From assembly GCF_963678635.1 (NCBI RefSeq), contig NC_087064.1:19084509-19148508 (forward strand): a DNA stretch of 64,000 nt, read 5' to 3'. Position numbers and translations under genes: made by a program. The DNA comes from Symsagittifera roscoffensis (taxonomy: Eukaryota > Xenacoelomorpha > Acoela > Convolutidae). The notes under the pieces are model-generated. The model was not told where the DNA came from. It made no database searches and saw nothing but the letters and a program-made list of their open reading frames with translations. This document shows positions 46,402 through 58,500 of this stretch, piece after piece (position 1 is the first letter of the stretch; the number at the start of each line of letters is the position of its first letter).

Positions 46402-47004
46402 TTAAAATTGACGTGAATAGAGTAAGAGGTTCAATTTGCACAGTAGATTCCTTTGAGTATCAAAAATGTTGTTGCATTTGGCCAACGCAAATTGATCATC
46501 ATGTCTGACTGCTTTATCATCAGCAATCCTTGACTCTGTAAAAATACAAAAATTTGTTAAAATCAAGAAAAAGGGCGATTCGAATTGATGGTTTACTTTG
46601 TAGGAACTCATGTAGGACTTTGATCGTTGATGTAAATGCACATGCTCACCGAATTCCTTCGACAATAATTTAACTTTTGCAGGGTTTCACGGGTAATCAA
46701 TGAGCACAAAATGAGAGAAGAATAGAAAAATTGGGGAGACTTCCACTTATGCGTGTCGCCGAAAATCCTAGTGAGTGAATAAATTAAATGATATAAGTAG
46801 TGCTGAAACTGACTAGAATATTTCACAACCCTCACAATGACATTCGGTAATACGCATAAAAGAACGTCCGTAGAAGAATACAACAGATACAGCTCACTTT
46901 GGATTATGCATTAAAGATTGAGATTGTTCATTAGGAACAACAATGCAATCTCCTTCTGCGCCCAATGGCGTAAATTGCACGCCTGCTGGGTCGACTGAAG
47001 GCCA
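46402..47004 (-). CDS. candidate exons of an unrecognised gene (copy at 57893-58495)
   Basis: Minus strand shows splice-like blocks. (a) Acceptor ending at 47005, then WPSVDPAGVQFTPLGAEGDC ... SQSLMHNPK, donor AA|gtgagc near 46897. (b) Acceptor cactcactag near 46776, then IFGDTHKWKSPQFFYSSLIL ..., donor TCG|gtgagc near 46653. (c) Acceptor atttttacag near 46536, then either SQGLLMIKQ... or SRIADDKAVRHDDQFALAKC... to a stop. Block a to b joins in frame. Block c is ambiguous in phase. No family recognised. Block a looks most protein-like. These could be parts of one small gene or chance sites. Confidence 0.25.
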
Positions 47005-47156
47005 GGCTGGCGTGAAAACAACAATCGAGAATTCACTAGTTTACTAATTTCCAATCGGCAAACGCAAGCAAAAATAAATTGAATTTGAATAGTCTCACAA
47101 ATGAAAATTTACACGAGAAAAGGTCGATAATTTTTTTTCACGCTCGCGTGTTTTTT

Positions 47157-47534
47157 CACAGAGAAGAAGCTTCGCTTCGCAAACACTAGTGAGAAAACGT
47201 CAAAAAGCAGCTCTATAAAGTGCAATAAGAAAAAGTAGAAATAAGCCTCGAATTAGTAAAAATGCGGCTACTTCTCGGATTCGATCTGCGACCTAGAGAT
47301 TTGAGTCTAACGCACAATCCACTCAGCCACTGACGCTTAATTGATCACAAACACTAGCGAAAAACAAAGCAGACAACAGATGCTACAAAATTTCTAATGC
47401 TATATCGTGATTACAGCAGAAGTGTCACCAAATAAGTGAATATTTTTCTACTTTCAATGAACACTTTTATTTGAGAGTAAAGATTAGAAAAAAAAGAAAG
47501 TTCGTACTAATACACTAGCTGCTCGTTAGTGTAA
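47157..47534. repeat. family A repeat, full length with tRNA-like region (copy at 58648-59025)
   Basis: Head cacagagaagaagcttcgct then cacactagtgag. A minus-strand tRNA-like stretch at about 47265-47332 has CAGTGGCTGAGTGG (A box) and GATCGAATCC (B box). Tail gtactaatacactagctgct then cgttagtgtaa. The head motif cactagtgag and tail ctcgttagtg are inverse with one change. Best complete copy. Confidence 0.7.
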
Positions 47535-47565
47535 TGACAGCTTAAAACATCAAAAGAAATTTTGA

Positions 47566-48811
47566 CACAGAGGCGAAGCTGAGCTTCGCACCACTTGTGA
47601 TACACAAGAAAGCTCCAAAAATCAAAATATAATGTGTCTCAAACTTGAACGAATTTTGTTGAAAAAATCGTAGGCTAAAACGTCAAGAAAATTTTATTTT
47701 CAATGTTAAAAAAATCATTTACCTTCATAACAAAAGAAGCAATGAGGCTTAACTCTTATCCATTTCTTGGGCTTATCCATTCTGAGCTTATGCATTCCTT
47801 TCTGATAACCAATAGATGAAAACGATAAGAAAACATTTCTATAAAAAAATTGAGATACAAAAATATCCCAAATGTACTCGAAAACTGTTCATTAAACCTT
47901 GTCACCAAACAAACTGCATATACAACAAGAGCAATCGAGGCGAAAGGCCCTATCCGCTAATTGCTATAGTATACGACCAAAAAAAACGAAAAACAGAATT
48001 TCAAAAACATGAAAGAAAAAATTAGACTTGCCACCGAAAAGAATTTGCCGAAAGCCAGAAAAAGATCTGAAATCCCATGGAATTAACCCAGTTACATCAA
48101 GAATTATCAATTATGAAAATTGTTCGTTACGGTAAAAAAAAAGCTAGATCCACACAAAAAAAAACATATAAAAACCGCAAACAAAGGAAATAAAAAAACC
48201 TCCAACAAAGGAAATATCAAAAACTTCAGCCAGAAAGAATCACAATCAAGGATTTCGTGCAGAACTTGCCACCACGTTTCTTCGCACAGAAAAAGTCGAG
48301 TCACTCTTGCAAAAAAACCGGGAAATTTAACAATTTTTTTTTGACATTGAAACAATACGTTAAACCGGGAAATTTATCAATTTTTTTGACATATTGAAAC
48401 AATACGTTCAAAATTTTTTTATTTCCAACAGAAAACTTTGACGCCTGTAAAAACCAGAAACCCATGAACTATATTTACCCTCATGAAAGTGAAGAAAAAC
48501 ATTGCTTCAAATATCTATCAACAATTAGAAAACTAATTACCCGGCAAGTAAGCCGACAAAAATTGGGTTGAAATCAAAAGCCGACAAAAAATCAACGCAC
48601 ATCTAAAAGATTTTTCAGCAGTAAAACAATTATCAATTCAGTCGTTGAATCCAGCTGTTGAATTACAGCTGTTAGACGCCCAAGTTGGGTAAAAATAGGT
48701 GGGCAGAAATCATTTGGATATGACCACAAAATTCAGTCATCCTGAGGACAAATTTGTTTACGGGGAAAAAGTATAATGCCCGATTGTAATATATCTGCTA
48801 ATCGCAAGGGT
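47566..48811. repeat. family B repeat, long copy (copy at 59057-60301)
   Basis: Head acacagaggcgaagctgagc then caccacttgtgatac; body gccgacaaaaattgggttga; tail cgattgtaatatatctgcta then atcgcaagggtaa. Length about 1.25 kb, the longest family B copy seen. Confidence 0.55.
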
Positions 48812-49541
48812 AAATAGTCTTTCGTTAACCAAAAATACATAAAAAAATCGAAGTGGATGTGCGTATTATCCAAGTAATTATACGCAGGATTAAACGCATG
48901 TACTGTAAAAAAAATTAAACACAGAAAAGTAACACAAACGGCCACTTGGCTTTGAAAAAGTGAATTGGTTATTACTCACAAGCCTTCACTTGGGTGCTTA
49001 TAATACTCAATATTTTTCAATAAGGAAGTTTTCGCATTTAAACCAATGAGAGAGCGAACAACTTTACATTGAATTTTTTAAAATAAATTTCTCGAAAAAA
49101 AAAATTTAAGTTTTGGCGAATGTGGAACACAACTATGCAATATGGACCTTTTCAAAAACCATTCAAAACTACTTTTTACCACAAGCCGATTAACAGTAAA
49201 TTATTTCCAAAACATGGCCAAATATTTTGCTTTTCACATTCGTCATTTTTATTTCAGTAAAATTCACTTAATTTAAGGAAACTGGGAAAACATCGATTGT
49301 ACTTTAATGAAACTGACTTAAAAAAGTTGCACAAAAAAAAACGTGTGACTGTTTGGAAAAAAGCGAAGTCGTAATAAAACCACGCAATTGTTTCAGGGAG
49401 TTTGAAGGCTGTAACAAGAAAATGAATCATTGCATTATAAATTCTCTTAAATTCCATGAGTGAAATTACGTTCAGAAACAAGTTAAAATACCAGAAACTC
49501 ATGTAAGTATTATTCGCAAGTATATTTTTGTTATTTGCACT
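48812..49541. other. non-coding, 3' flank of the orphan CSP exon (copy at 60302-61031)
   Basis: AT-rich; no protein-like frame. In copy 2 this should contain the CSP 3' UTR. Confidence 0.4.
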
Positions 49542-49761
49542 TCACTTACATGGTTGTACGGTGACAGGTTCTCCGTTCTGGTTGTCATCATAGAGGTCTT
49601 CTGGATTGAACTGTCCATCTGTTTCGTCGCCGGCCGGCTTGAACTTGCCGCAGCAACAGTTGCAGCAGCAACAACAGCACAAACAGCAGCAGCAGCCAGA
49701 CAGACAGAAGATCGAAATGAAACAGCACTTGGCCAGAGGAGTATCCATCTTCATCCAAACT
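49542..49761 (-). pseudogene. orphan last exon of CSP (DNAJC5), cut by the duplication
   Basis: Encodes the cysteine string and C-terminal tail ([16 protein letters not shown] ... [16 protein letters not shown]) identically to 61032-61251. The first 8 nt of the exon and its acceptor are lost at the duplication junction. The upstream J-domain exons are not next to it. The junction by chance creates ttttttag before the exon, but joining there from the phase-0 CSP donor would read the string out of frame. Likely not expressed as CSP. Confidence 0.85.
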
Positions 49762-50643
49762 CAACTAAAAAATCAATTAAACAGCGTTTATTTTATAAAA
49801 AACATGTTTTATTGTTGTTTTTACAGTTCGTTCAGTTCTAATTTTCTTCCCTCATACCGATGATCTAATAGAAAAACATGAGTCAGTTAATCATCTTTTT
49901 TCTTTTTGCTACAAAATGTTTAAGATGATCCGGTGTCGCATTGTAGAGATTGAGCCGACTCAATAAGGGAAGGCGACTAACACCCCTATTGCAGCGCTTC
50001 GATTCCCAGACAATGCTAGTTTTTTTGCGATAAAAGTTTCCAAATAAAAAACGCTGCTTTTTTATGTTCTGTTTTAAAATGTGTTTTTTGCCTAAACATG
50101 TTTTAAACATTCGCAACCCTGTAGAAAAGAATACAAATATCGGTGATAGGAAAGAAGTGTGGTTGGAGTACATGTTACACAGTCAAAATGATAAATAATA
50201 AAAAAGTTCTGGTATCTCGAAGTTCAACAAGTATCTCATTAATATGTTGCAGAAACTTTCAGTAACATTGATTATCGGGGTTTAATTGAAAATAAATCAA
50301 ATTATTATAAAAAAGCACGCGCTCAAATAAAAAAACACTTGAGGGAAATGAACCGCAAAATACAGGAAGAAGACACGTAACTCCATTTTCACCATTCCTT
50401 TTTTAACTGATTTTTGGCAAAATTTCAAAAAGCCCATAGCACCTCTTACATTAATGTGCACATACACTTAAGATTTCACAGTCATGCGATTATTATCCTG
50501 AAAGAAGTTCAGGCACAGACAAACACGCACAAAAACTTCCTTTTTATATAATTTGCATAGATAACTATACCCTTATTATAGAGGTGCTTTTTTATTTTTC
50601 TTTTATAAATGAGCGTAGTAAGAACTTTGGGATTGGGACATAC

Positions 50644-50694
50644 CTGTTCCATTTTAGACACCTTCATGTCTTCGAGAGTCGGGTAGAGCGACAT
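50644..50694 (-). other. duplicate of syntenin exon 1
   Basis: Same 17 codons ([17 protein letters not shown]) and donor (CAG|gtatgt) as 39202-39152, with the same upstream flank. It has no nearby syntenin exon 2. It could act as an alternative first exon spliced over 13.6 kb to 37068, or be inert. Confidence 0.8.
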
Positions 50695-51180
50695 GATTTA
50701 AATGAATAAAATCTGAAAAAGACAGGACACGGTTGAACTATTGAGACAAACTATGAGATTAATTAATTGTAATCTAACCAACTGTTTGTTCTGATATTGT
50801 GTAAATAAATAACTCGTTTCAAAACAAGATGATTGAGGGACCTTCAAGTTTCAAATATATACCATACTTTTCTAAAGCAATTATAAGAACCCAATCTAAT
50901 ATATCTTACAATTATTAAGTAGATACAATAGTAAACTACTGCGGGCTGACAATATAACATCAAAAATTACTATTGAATAATATTTTATATCGGGGGAAAT
51001 GATCAAAAACGGACAACGAAACTCTGACATTAACTAGCAGTTGTAATTGAACAAAATTAGTCTATAACTTCATAACTGACAAATATGTCAATAGTAGAGC
51101 GCTGATTCTTTGACAGAGCGTCGCGAATTGGGCGCTTATCTATTAACAGGGCAAGGTTGCAAATCGAGACGTCTTGTGGA

Positions 51181-52575
51181 TCAACTGCTGTTGTTCTGTA
51201 AGTGACTCGGAGCATCCGCAAACATACACTTTAATTCGTACGCCTGAGCCAGTATCTGGTTGATTTCATTGTCGCGCCAGTGGTATGTCGGTAGGTTCTG
51301 CAATTTCAAAAGCACGCCTTGAAAATCTTTTTCCTCTTTTAACTCACGGGACCAGTACTTGAGAAAAGCAGCACATACGTAGAGATGGAAATTGGAAAAG
51401 CCTTCTGGCTCAGACTGATAGGTGTCCCATAGACGGATAGAGCACTGGAGTGGTATTTCACGCATGAGCAAATTGTTCATCCATCTGAAAGCGAACTGCA
51501 GATATTCCACTTCCAAATCCTCCAAATGCTCGTGAAGACCACAATCTATTCGCTTCATGAGGTCTTTCAATGCTGACACTTTGCTCTGAATTCCTGGCTG
51601 GGCAAACGTGTAGTTATCCTGAATACCATCCAGTAGTTTAGTCAGACACCAGAAAGCATCCGCCTCTATGCTTCTAAGATGCTCCTCCTTTAGTTCCGAA
51701 ATGTCTAAGTCATCTACGTACTTGTACCCATTGACTTCTGAGAGGAATACAGTGAAGAATGGCACTACGAGGTCATTTATTCCCTGCACATAACCACTTG
51801 CTGGATGTCTTATGGACCATATGTAGAGAATTCGTTCAAACATGAGTTGGATTTGAGGTTTTTGAAACAGAGGGATCAACGGCTTTGTTCTAGGAATGTC
51901 AATTTTGATCTGACGATACGTATCCTGGTTGAAATCAGTTGTGCCATTGAAAATTTTGTCCACGAATAAAAAATACTCTTTCCGTTTTCTCTCTAAAGTT
52001 TCTTTCTGTCTACTTTTACTTGTTGGCAGGTAGCCTGTTAGAAGACGCCACGAAATCGGTCGCAACTTGATTGGGATACCATTCCAGCACAGCGCTCTGA
52101 GTTTCTCTATATTTATTGGATCTTCGCTCAGAACTTCTTCAAACTTTCTCAATTTGATTGCCTCTCTTTCGTTCTTGTCTCTTTCTCGAGAGTTCGGTCT
52201 CGGATATGTTTCCGGTACGTCGGGGTCAAACTCCTGGCGGGCTTTACTTTGTTGGCGACTACTTCCATTGTTGGCAGCATTTGTCGGACTGGAACTGAAA
52301 CCAGTTTTGTTGATCTTTTTGTGGTTTTCGATCACTGAATTCGCCGTACTCTCTGCTACATCTTGAAATACTTTTCCCAAACCAAGAGCCGTGAGGTCGT
52401 CGTTCGAAAACTCCCATGCATCGTGAGTGCATTGTTGGAATTCGTCGAAGTTCTTGGCTTTCTGGTTTTTGGCGGGAGAAGATGTTCCAGTGCTTTGGCT
52501 GAGACCCAGCGGTGGATGCTGGGCGCCATATACTGGCTGAACTGAGCCAGGAACCCTGCTGTTTCGGTTCCACAT
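51181..52575 (-). CDS. TBC1D22: TBC1D22-type Rab GTPase-activating protein, copy 2
   Basis: Second copy of the 464-codon intronless TBC1D22 gene, from ATG 52575. Identical to copy 1 in protein except Cys at residue 49 instead of Arg (base 52431 A against 40939 G; CGC to TGC in the coding sense). The N-terminal signature, TBC domain, Arg finger (IKIDIPR) and Gln finger (YVQGIND) are all intact. The full upstream flank is copied as well, so its promoter probably came with it. Downstream on the same strand come the spare syntenin exon 1 and the orphan CSP exon. Confidence 0.95.
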   Translation of the reverse strand: MWNRNSRVPGSVQPVYGAQHPPLGLSQSTGTSSPAKNQKAKNFDEFQQCTHDAWEFSNDDLTALGLGKVFQDVAESTANSVIENHKKINKTGFSSSPTNAANNGSSRQQSKARQEFDPDVPETYPRPNSRERDKNEREAIKLRKFEEVLSEDPINIEKLRALCWNGIPIKLRPISWRLLTGYLPTSKSRQKETLERKRKEYFLFVDKIFNGTTDFNQDTYRQIKIDIPRTKPLIPLFQKPQIQLMFERILYIWSIRHPASGYVQGINDLVVPFFTVFLSEVNGYKYVDDLDISELKEEHLRSIEADAFWCLTKLLDGIQDNYTFAQPGIQSKVSALKDLMKRIDCGLHEHLEDLEVEYLQFAFRWMNNLLMREIPLQCSIRLWDTYQSEPEGFSNFHLYVCAAFLKYWSRELKEEKDFQGVLLKLQNLPTYHWRDNEINQILAQAYELKCMFADAPSHLQNNSS

Positions 52576-55500
52576 AATTTATTCTTCGAATTATTTGCTA
52601 CATCATGATGAAATAAACATACAGACACAGTCAGCTTTAGTTATTATAAAGTGGGCAATAAAATTTCCATCTGAAAAACGAAAATCGGATTTAGTCCATG
52701 TTAAATGTAAGTTAGAGATAAAAAAGCAAACAACGCAAGTTAAATGCCAATGCTCTCTGATTATTAAGAAGCGCTTTCACGGCAGTTAAATGAGCAAATG
52801 CTATCAAACTAAAAACGATTCGCTGGGATAATCGCCAGTTTTGGAACAATGAAATAGACAAGGTACGATTTAAAATTTGACCAACTGGGCTCAACCATAA
52901 CAATCAGGCGGCGCAGGCAAATTTGAGAGAAAAAGCAACAAAAACTTTTTTTCAGAAATTTCTGTAGCTGTAAACTACAAAAAACGGGTAATTTTGAACA
53001 ATTTTTAACTTAAATATTTTTTATTTTAACCATTTTTAACGCGCAACTTACGCCTCCTCAAAAGTGGCGTATACTGGCACCAAAGGAGCAGTTGAATTTT
53101 AAAACGGATGTTATAAAATAGTAATTAAGGCTGACGGTGTTTTCCGCCCTAAAACCACTCTCGGTTTGCACCAAACTGCAATTCGTGTTTAAAAACAAAT
53201 GGACAAAAAAAGGAAGCAGATAAACATAAAATCATGAGAATAATATCTTACACAGTTATAATTGTCAAAAACTCAAAAATGATCACTTGGAATTCAAAAT
53301 CACGTCATTTGGATGGCCAATGTTTTTTTGAATTAATGACCCGGGTGCCAATCCTGAAAGTTAATTATTTATATTAACTAAGCCATGATAAATTAATAAC
53401 ACAGGCTCTACTTACAAATCGCATCACGAGCGATTCCGAAACCATAATCTAATATGTCCTTTCGAAGCACACAATCAAAAGGATCAGTTGCCACCCTCGA
53501 AACAAAGCAATTTGAGGCGACTAAAACTCCAGCGAGACACAAACAATCCGGAACTTGGAGTTGATAATTTTACAACTTAATTTACATTTAATTTTAAAAC
53601 AAACCAATTCCGAATAGAACAAATAGTATTCAAAAATGCAGACATGCTCCAGTTACGTCTGGTTGCAGTTAAATTGCAACAGAGATGGGAGTCCTTAAAG
53701 AGATAAGTCCTGTGAAAACGATTTTTATGTGAAAAATGTTAGCACGGTGTTAAATGCATTTACTTCTGCAAGCATACGAAACTTTGAAGAGAAAGCCGTT
53801 AAGAAGGGCTTAAGTATTCAATTCCGATACTCCAAAATATATTTGAAAAACTGTAATTTTTTGAGCTGACGCTTTTATTTCTTTTTTATATTTAAAAAAG
53901 CAAGATGGTATCAAGAACAATGATCACACAGAGGCAAATCGGCTATACGCGATGAATTTGCAGCAGTAAGGAAAATCACTTACAGCACGAGAAAAATTCG
54001 TGATGTGTTAACTGAGTCGGCAAAACTTGAGCAGACAAACGAAAGTCCGACAATTCAGTTTTTACCGGAAAATTCATTGTGAAACAAACAGGATCCAACC
54101 GTGTCTCGAACGCCAGACCTTACGAAGCAAAGGCAACTACGTTACCTCTAGGACAATTGGGAATGAGCCTGGAAGTTTTTAAGGTTCAATAATAAAGCAA
54201 GCAAGAAAAGCAAGTAAGATTTAAAAGAAAAATTAATCACGGGAAACAAAGACCCCATTAAAAGAAACTTGCTCTCGCAAGTTTAAAAAAACTATCAACT
54301 TAAATTCCAAGACAAAAACTGGCTATTTAACACAAAAATTCGCTTGCATTAAGTAAAAAGCGATGATTGGCTTTTGTATGAAGATATTCCGTTCCAATAA
54401 CCTTTTATGTTTTCAAATGAGAATAATTTTAAATTCAAGAATAACGATAAAAACAACTTTCAAAAATTCAAGAATAAGGATGGTACGAACCATAACACAA
54501 AACAAACAGACAAGCAGAAGAGTAAGGGAAAAATGTAGGCAACCACAAAAATGACTGACTTTTAAGGAGATCTAATCGATTTCAAAGAAAAATTGATCAC
54601 CTTGAGAATGGTTGTTTTTCAAAACTCTTCATTTTTGGACACCTTCGCAATAGTTTCTTTTTAGATTTATCAGTTGAAAAACTTGACTAGTCAGAAAGGA
54701 GTCATGAAAGCAAAAATACAGAAAAAAAGATTTTTTTTGGAAAAACTTCAACAGAATTTCAAATAAAAAACAAATGCATCAAAGCTCTTCAAAATTCGAG
54801 AAAAATTTATAAGTCACACTTTTCTTGATAAAAATAATCCAACTTGAGAGAACCGGATTAATAGGTAAAATTTCTATTTCGCTGGGAAATCTGATAATTA
54901 AAATGCATTTTCAAAATTAAAAGACGATCATGTATTTCGCTATCTTTATACTTTTGCTGTTCGATAGTGGATTTTGTGTTCCTTTTAACACAGGACATGA
55001 ACTGAACTAAACAAGAAATTAAAAGTCCAACTGCTATAAAATAAAAGTGAGGCTGAACAAATTCACCAAAACTGGTAAAAAAAACATTCACTGTGTTCAT
55101 GACTTTTAATCAAATCCTGCTACAAACTAAAACTGATACACGTTTTTTCATGCAACTCTGACTGCAGAGTGCAATTTACATTTCATTAAACAAATGGGCT
55201 CATGAGTGCTTTTAATTTTCTGATTTGCTCAAGGATAGACGGTTGCTATGCAAGTAGCACAAATTATAGACGGTTGCTATGCAAGTTTCACAAAGTTCTG
55301 GCCACAAAAAAAACTTCTATTTATTTTTGCAGATTGCAATAATTTTTTGTGACATTAGGCTATGAGCGGATAAGAATAAAAGCCTAGAGAATACGCATAA
55401 TTAAAAAAAATTTCTATAAATATTAAATTTAAAAAAAGTTTTGTATTATTTCTAATTCCGAAGAATTTCTTTTATGAAATAAGCGCTAAAAAGAAGCTTC

Positions 55501-58500
55501 AAAACTTGTTCCTTGAGGAGCTACGTTTTTTCGTCTCATTTGCGTATAATAAGCCTGCTCTACAAGCCTGGTGCAGGTTTTTCGTCTGATTGGCGTATTT
55601 TAAGCCTGTTTTACAAGCCTGCTCCAGATTTTCATTACATTGAGGATGTTTTTTAATAAACTTTTGAAGAAGGTTCGAATCATGCAAGGGCTTTCAAATG
55701 ATGCATCACTTGATCTCTTCCAACAATGATGTGTGGTACCCGATACTTTTTTGGAAAAGAAACAGTAGAAAAAAAAACTTGAACACCCGAAAACAAGGTT
55801 CCTCCCAGCTTTCTGTGGTCGGATAAAACACGACCTAACTATGTCTTCACTGCTTTCATAAAAAAACTTAACTATTGCAATATACGATATAGCTTACACT
55901 TGAAATAATTCATTTGTTAAACGCGCAAAACAATACGTTGAATATATTTTTTTTATTATTATTAAATATGGCGAGATAGTGAAGCCTTGCCTTTAAATAT
56001 ATAATAGAAGATAGAAGAAAGTTTAAAAATTAGGATACGGGTAGACAGATATAATCAAATTAATTAAAAGAGAAGGTATACAGACAGATTGACAGACAGA
56101 CTTAATTTGGCCTCGAAAAAAATAACTGAAAAATTAATGACTTAGCGGAAAGCTAATTGAAAAATTTTCTTAATTTTCTTAAGCACTGCAATATATGCTA
56201 TAGCTTAAACATGAAAAATTCATTTGTTAAACATGCAAAATTATTATTCCTAAACATGGGAGATAGCTGTCACTCGCATTTAAATATAGTATAGATAGAT
56301 AGATATAGATAGATGGGCCGACAATTTTTTCCAGCGCAAAATTTCCAGTTTGCACGAATACCAAGTATTGAACGGATTCGATACCAGAACCTTTCCAGGC
56401 AGGGACGTTGGACGTTATCACGTAGTAAAATATGCAGAATAAGAACTGAACTGAAACATAGCCAATCGAAGATTGGAAAAGAGTAATGAACTCAAGTCAA
56501 CAAAAAATCACTGACTTAGCTGAAAAAATCTCCCTTTCGAATTTCAAAAAACAAAATAGATACCCTTTGAATCTTTGAATTTCTGGAACAATTAATGATT
56601 AGCACTTTTTTGATAAGATGAACCCAACAAGAGACAACTGGATCACTAGGTAAAGTTTTTATTCCGCTGTAAATCTTAAAATTAAATTCGAAACTAGAAA
56701 TCGTTCATAATTTTACGCGCCATTTCCACTTTCGTATTTGGAGAGTGCTATTTACGTCACTTTCAGCAGATGAAATTCAATTGAACACAAATGCATTTAT
56801 ACTTAAGTACATTCATAAACGCATCAATATGTATGAATGCACATCTGTAGTTATTAGAGACTTATAAAACTTTTCTTGAAAAAAAATCAGCAAAACCTAT
56901 ATACGAGTCTTCACTACGTTCATTACTCTTAAAAATATATACAAGAAATTCAGCTGATCGTAATAAACGCGCGAAGAAAATTAGGGCAAAAACCCCCCGC
57001 TTATTTCTGCACAGCAAGTGCGTTGAAGATCCTTTGCGCCTCTGAAATCTAACCATCATTTGAAAACGGAGCTGTTTTAGGCGGGGTGGGAGCACGGCTT
57101 TTTTTTAAGAATTCGACTACCTTACCACACAACGGGTCACCCTGTGGTACCCTTTCATGACCCATTCAAGTCGAAGGACCCTAAAAATTTTCTTAAAGCG
57201 TCTTCGGCGCCAGTATAATAATTCGAGGGAGAGAGCGAAAATTTGCATGCGGCGCACAACATTTAGGCAAAATAGAGGAGTCCGGAAAATCTTTTTGATC
57301 TACTCAAAAAAAGCGACGAAATTTCAATTTTCTTAAAATCCCCATCGAGAAAATCTTCTTAGATCCGTTCTTGATTGGAGACATTAAATGAGCTTCAATG
57401 CAGCCAAATCTGTGATTTTTAAATCTTACTATTTCATTTCATATTCTATTTTAACTCAATACCATAATTTTACAATACGCGCTTCAAGTATTTTTTTTAT
57501 GATCAGAAGAGCGATTTTCTGATTTCGATGTCTAACGTTCTTAAGACTGCTCATCGTAATTAATCAAACGCAACTAAGCAAGATACTTTCGCAGTGTAAT
57601 TATTGGTGGTGAAATAAGGACATCAATCAGAAACTAGATTAGAACAGCTTTTGTTTAAATTCAATTGAATGAAGAAAGATCATTTACAATAGCTCTGATA
57701 CGAATATTAATTGGAGGATTCTATAAAAATAGTAAACATTTCCCAAAATATCAAGGCATCTAGTCATTCAAAAGCATCGGGTCAACTGGAAAACGATATT
57801 CAAAAAGTATCGTGATTCGGATCTTGGAGCCGGTAGCGTTCCACACCAGCTAGCTGAGGCTCTATGAATGGATTCATTTGAAATTGACAGATTTAAAATT
57901 GACGTGAATAGAGTAAGAGGTTCAATTTGCACAGTAGATTCCTTTGAGTATCAAAAATGTTGTTGCATTTGGCCAACGCAAATTGATCATCATGTCTGAC
58001 TGCTTTATCATCAGCAATCCTTGACTCTGTAAAAATACAAAAATTTGTTAAAATCAAGAAAAAGGGCGATTCGAATTGATGGTTTACTTTGTAGGAACTC
58101 ATGTAGGACTTTGATCGTTGATGTAAATGCACATGCTCACCGAATTCCTTCGACAATAATTTAACTTTTGCAGGGTTTCACGGGTAATCAATGAGCACAA
58201 AATGAGAGAAGAATAGAAAAATTGGGGAGACTTCCACTTATGCGTGTCGCCGAAAATCCTAGTGAGTGAATAAATTAAATGATATAAGTAGTGCTGAAAC
58301 TGACTAGAATATTTCACAACCCTCACAATGACATTCGGTAATACGCATAAAAGAACGTCCGTAGAAGAATACAACAGATACAGCTCACTTTGGATTATGC
58401 ATTAAAGATTGAGATTGTTCATTAGGAACAACAATGCAATCTCCTTCTGCGCCCAATGGCGTAAATTGCACGCCTGCTGGGTCGACTGAAGGCCAGGCTG

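Larger units (their letters stand above)
38274..49761. repeat. tandem duplication, copy 1 (about 11.49 kb)
   Basis: Near-identical to 49766-61251 in the same orientation. Offset is 11,492 at the left, falling to 11,491 after a 1-nt difference near 42595 and to 11,490 after another near 48649. Two substitutions noticed: 38646 C versus 50138 T, and 40939 G versus 52431 A. The unit holds syntenin exon 1, TBC1D22, a set of A, B and C repeats and most of the last CSP exon. The left boundary is inside syntenin intron 1. Confidence 0.95.

Noticed and set aside
47157-47534. A functional tRNA gene in family A
   Set aside because: A and B boxes are present but the acceptor stem does not close, and similar tracts recur inside repeats, so it is a tRNA-derived relic.
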